DNA of 8,548 nucleotides from Bacteroidales bacterium (lineage in GTDB: Bacteria; Bacteroidota; Bacteroidia; Bacteroidales; ML635J-15), in assembly GCA_028696755.1 (NCBI GenBank), contig JAQVGK010000125.1, positions 1 through 8,548 on the forward strand, written 5' to 3'. Shown in pieces: positions 7,133 through 8,548 of the stretch. Position 1 is the stretch's first letter; the number at the start of each line of letters is the position of its first letter. The position numbers were made by a program, and so were the translations under genes. The notes beneath the pieces are model-generated. The model made no database searches. It had not been told where the DNA came from and saw only the letters and a program-made list of their open reading frames with translations.

Positions 7133-7162
7133 TACCTTAAAACCGCAAGCGGTTTTAAGGTA
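7133..7162. repeat. Perfect 30-bp palindrome (14-bp arms)
   Basis: TACCTTAAAACCGC (7133-7146) and GCGGTTTTAAGGTA (7149-7162) are exact inverted copies around AA. As RNA or single-stranded DNA this gives a 13-bp stem with a CAAG/CTTG tetraloop. It begins two bases past the stop codon of the minus-strand gene and has no T-run, and the real terminator lies next to it, so it is not itself an ordinary terminator. A near-identical half is found at 8493-8508. It could be a REP-like dispersed palindrome or an mRNA 3'-end stabiliser. Confidence 0.9.
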
Positions 7163-7164
7163 CT

Positions 7165-8394
7165 CTATTTTGTTTGGAGATACTCGTCCAGTTCCTCGAT
7201 TGTCATTTCGAAACTGAAAGAATCGTTAACCTTATAATATTTTGATGCATCGTAAACATAATCATAAGCATATTTTGCAAATTCAAGACGTGTATCTTCA
7301 AAACCAAAGATTTTATTTATATCGCGAATCTGCTCAGCAGTCATACATTCGCTTTTACAAATCTGTTTTGCAGTAGTGAGTTTTGTATCCTCAAATGATT
7401 TTGACTTAATGCTTGCCAATGCTTCCTGAAATTCGCTATCAGACATCGCATAGGAACATCTAGAATAAGAATTTGACGAATATGATGTTGATGACGAATA
7501 ATTATCAGTTGGAGTAACAGTGGTTCCTCCGTATGTGGTAGTTGTAGTAGTTGTTGTTGTAACAGTTTCTTCATAATCAACAACCTCCATATTTTCAGCA
7601 CCAGTAACACTAATATTCATACTGATTGTTTCACCTCCAGCTCCAGTTGTAAAATTCATGCCGTTTTCGTTGGCATTTACATCCATTGTAACGGTTTCGC
7701 CACCAGCTGTCGTACTAAAATTCATTCCATTCTCGCTTGCAGTAACATTCATATCAACGGTTTCGCCACCAGCAGTAGTTGTAAAATTCATTCCATTTTC
7801 ACTTGCAGTAACATTCATATCTACTGTTTCGCCACCTGCAGTTGTAGTAAAAGTCATTCCAGTTTCGTTCGCTGTTACATCAGTCGTAACAGTTTCGTTC
7901 ATGTCGATAGTTTCGCGCGGAACTCTTTCGGTAGTAACAGTAGTAGTTGTAACTGAAGTTTGTGTACCCGTTGATCCCGAATTATTTGAAGTACTTGAAG
8001 GCGCTCCTGGATCTTCGTACGTAGCCTGAGTGTTTGTAGTGGTTGCTGCAACAGAGTTTGCAGTTTTAGGATTTTCGCCCATATACCTTAAAACATATTT
8101 ACCTTTGTTGTTAACCTTGATAACTGCCGAAATCTCAACATTCTTACTTTCTGTCCAGAAATTTTGAGTTAATTCAGGAATCGATTTATCAACAAACACT
8201 ACTCTAGCAATAAAACTTTCACCACTAATATCTTTAGCCTTGACATTAGCTGCAGGAGTTGTATTCTGCTGTATGCTGTTAACGTAAAGTGTAAATTCTT
8301 CTCCTTTTTCAGAGAAAATAACCAAATCGTTAGTCTGAGCAAATGCTCCAATGCTTGCAAACAGAACGAAAATTAAAATAAAAATATTCTTCAT
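7165..8394 (-). CDS. Secreted DUF4476 protein with Thr-rich 22-residue repeats
   Basis: This 409-aa protein has a signal peptide (MKNIFILIFVLFASIGAFAQ, cleavage after residue 20). Residues 22-106 form an N-terminal domain often found with DUF4476, starting LVIFSEKGEEFTLYVNSIQQ and ending KGKYVLRYMGENP. Residues 107-312 are a Thr/Ser-rich linker holding four 22-residue repeats (167-254), a run of nine Thr (279-287) and a Ser/Tyr-rich tail. The C-terminal DUF4476 domain (313-405) shows CSYAMSDSEFQEALASIKSK, SFEDTKLTTAKQI, DINKIFGFEDTRLEFAKYAY and a closing FSFEMTIEELDEYL. DUF4476 has no known activity; the protein is probably periplasmic or surface-associated. No Asp-Ser/Thr-hydrophobic site, the Bacteroides O-glycosylation signal, occurs in the linker. 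It is a single gene convergent with clpB; the 30-bp palindrome lies directly after its stop. ATG 8394 is fixed by the signal peptide. Confidence 0.9.
   Translation of the reverse strand: MKNIFILIFVLFASIGAFAQTNDLVIFSEKGEEFTLYVNSIQQNTTPAANVKAKDISGESFIARVVFVDKSIPELTQNFWTESKNVEISAVIKVNNKGKYVLRYMGENPKTANSVAATTTNTQATYEDPGAPSSTSNNSGSTGTQTSVTTTTVTTERVPRETIDMNETVTTDVTANETGMTFTTTAGGETVDMNVTASENGMNFTTTAGGETVDMNVTASENGMNFSTTAGGETVTMDVNANENGMNFTTGAGGETISMNISVTGAENMEVVDYEETVTTTTTTTTTYGGTTVTPTDNYSSSTSYSSNSYSRCSYAMSDSEFQEALASIKSKSFEDTKLTTAKQICKSECMTAEQIRDINKIFGFEDTRLEFAKYAYDYVYDASKYYKVNDSFSFEMTIEELDEYLQTK
7633..7896 (-). repeat. Four in-frame 66-bp tandem repeats within the DUF4476 gene
   Basis: Residues 167-188, 189-210, 211-232 and 233-254 are 22-residue copies with the core ETVdMnVtAsENGMnFtTtA followed by GG. 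Copies two and three differ by one residue (Thr to Ser) yet by 8 of 66 bases, six of them silent. A partial copy (ETIDMN, 161-166) precedes the array and a degenerate one (ETISMNISVTG, from 255) follows. The alternating hydrophobic/polar pattern suggests short beta strands separated by Gly-Gly turns. Confidence 0.92.
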
Positions 8395-8492
8395 AATATT
8401 AGTTTTAGTAGTTTAACAAATTTGACCTCAGCCGATTTTCAAAATTTATGCCATAAAGATAATGCAATTATTTATATCATAAAATTGTATAA

Positions 8493-8508
8493 TACCTTAA
8501 ATCCGCAA
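8493..8508 (+). repeat. Half-copy of the 7133-7162 palindrome
   Basis: TACCTTAAATCCGCAA matches the left arm plus loop of the palindrome (TACCTTAAAACCGCAA) at 15 of 16 bases, in the same orientation. The second arm is not intact; only TTAAG-ACA-GGTA, an interrupted form of TTAAGGTA, appears at about 8522-8533. The element lies about 100 bp upstream of the DUF4476 start. Nothing else was recognised in the rest of 8395-8548: no clear promoter and no gene start that can be supported. Confidence 0.5.
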
Positions 8509-8548
8509 ATTACAAAAAATGTTAAGACAGGTAATTTTTTTTATGGAA

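Noticed and set aside
7658..8029. 123-aa plus-strand reading frame with regular internal repeats
   Set aside because: Its repeats (FIPFSLAVTFISTVSPPAVV-like) are the antisense reading of the 66-bp repeats in the DUF4476 gene; it has no promoter or known domain.
8081..8093. Third copy of the TACCTTAAAAC palindrome arm
   Set aside because: It is coding sequence for VLRYM in the conserved N-terminal domain of the DUF4476 protein and lacks the CCGC part, so it is best explained by coincidence.

Overview
The window is AT-rich DNA that looks like a Bacteroidota chromosome, probably Bacteroidales/Marinilabiliales-like; the exact taxon is inference. The reasons are signal peptides ending in '...AQ', a TonB-dependent receptor, a DUF4476 protein, a GldN-like protein, near-matches to the Bacteroidota promoter consensus (TTG / TAnnTTTG), and the rarity of Shine-Dalgarno sequences. 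No RNA gene, CRISPR array, insertion sequence or intact mobile element was seen.

Layout. (1) Positions 1-681, minus: the N-terminal 227 residues of a TonB-dependent receptor whose barrel continues past the left edge. A 136-bp divergent region separates it from a 286-aa secreted, probably outer-membrane beta-barrel protein (818-1678, plus). (2) Five tandem 9-bp units (1680-1724) fill most of the gap before the next, convergent operon. (3) Positions 1747-4263, minus: a tightly packed three-gene operon, with gaps of 5 and 7 bp. In transcription order it encodes an exported SUMF1/FGE-fold protein of the GldK/GldJ type, an exported protein with MORN_2 repeats followed by a GldN/PorN-like domain, and a cytosolic metallo-beta-lactamase-fold hydrolase. 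(4) A 221-bp divergent region holds two near-identical 18-bp direct repeats and a small inverted repeat upstream of clpB. (5) Positions 4485-7058, plus: an intact ClpB disaggregase followed by a strong bidirectional terminator. (6) A perfect 30-bp palindrome, then 7165-8394, minus: a secreted DUF4476 protein with a Thr-rich linker and four 22-residue repeats. A near-identical half of the palindrome lies on the other side of this gene (8493-8508).

How the genes may work together. Most products are envelope or periplasm proteins; ClpB and the hydrolase are cytosolic. The most unusual feature is the operon at 1747-4263. Its first two products resemble the two periplasmic ring subunits of the type IX secretion/gliding machinery (GldK/PorK and GldN/PorN), but gldL and gldM are absent, the SUMF1 protein has no lipobox, and the GldN-like protein carries added MORN repeats. 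It may be a divergent paralogous K/N module with another job. The similarity is judged from remembered family motifs and needs a profile search. Two starts were moved downstream of the longest reading frames, to ATGs at 2457 and 4263, because the longer versions begin at TTG and, for the hydrolase, overlap the upstream gene.
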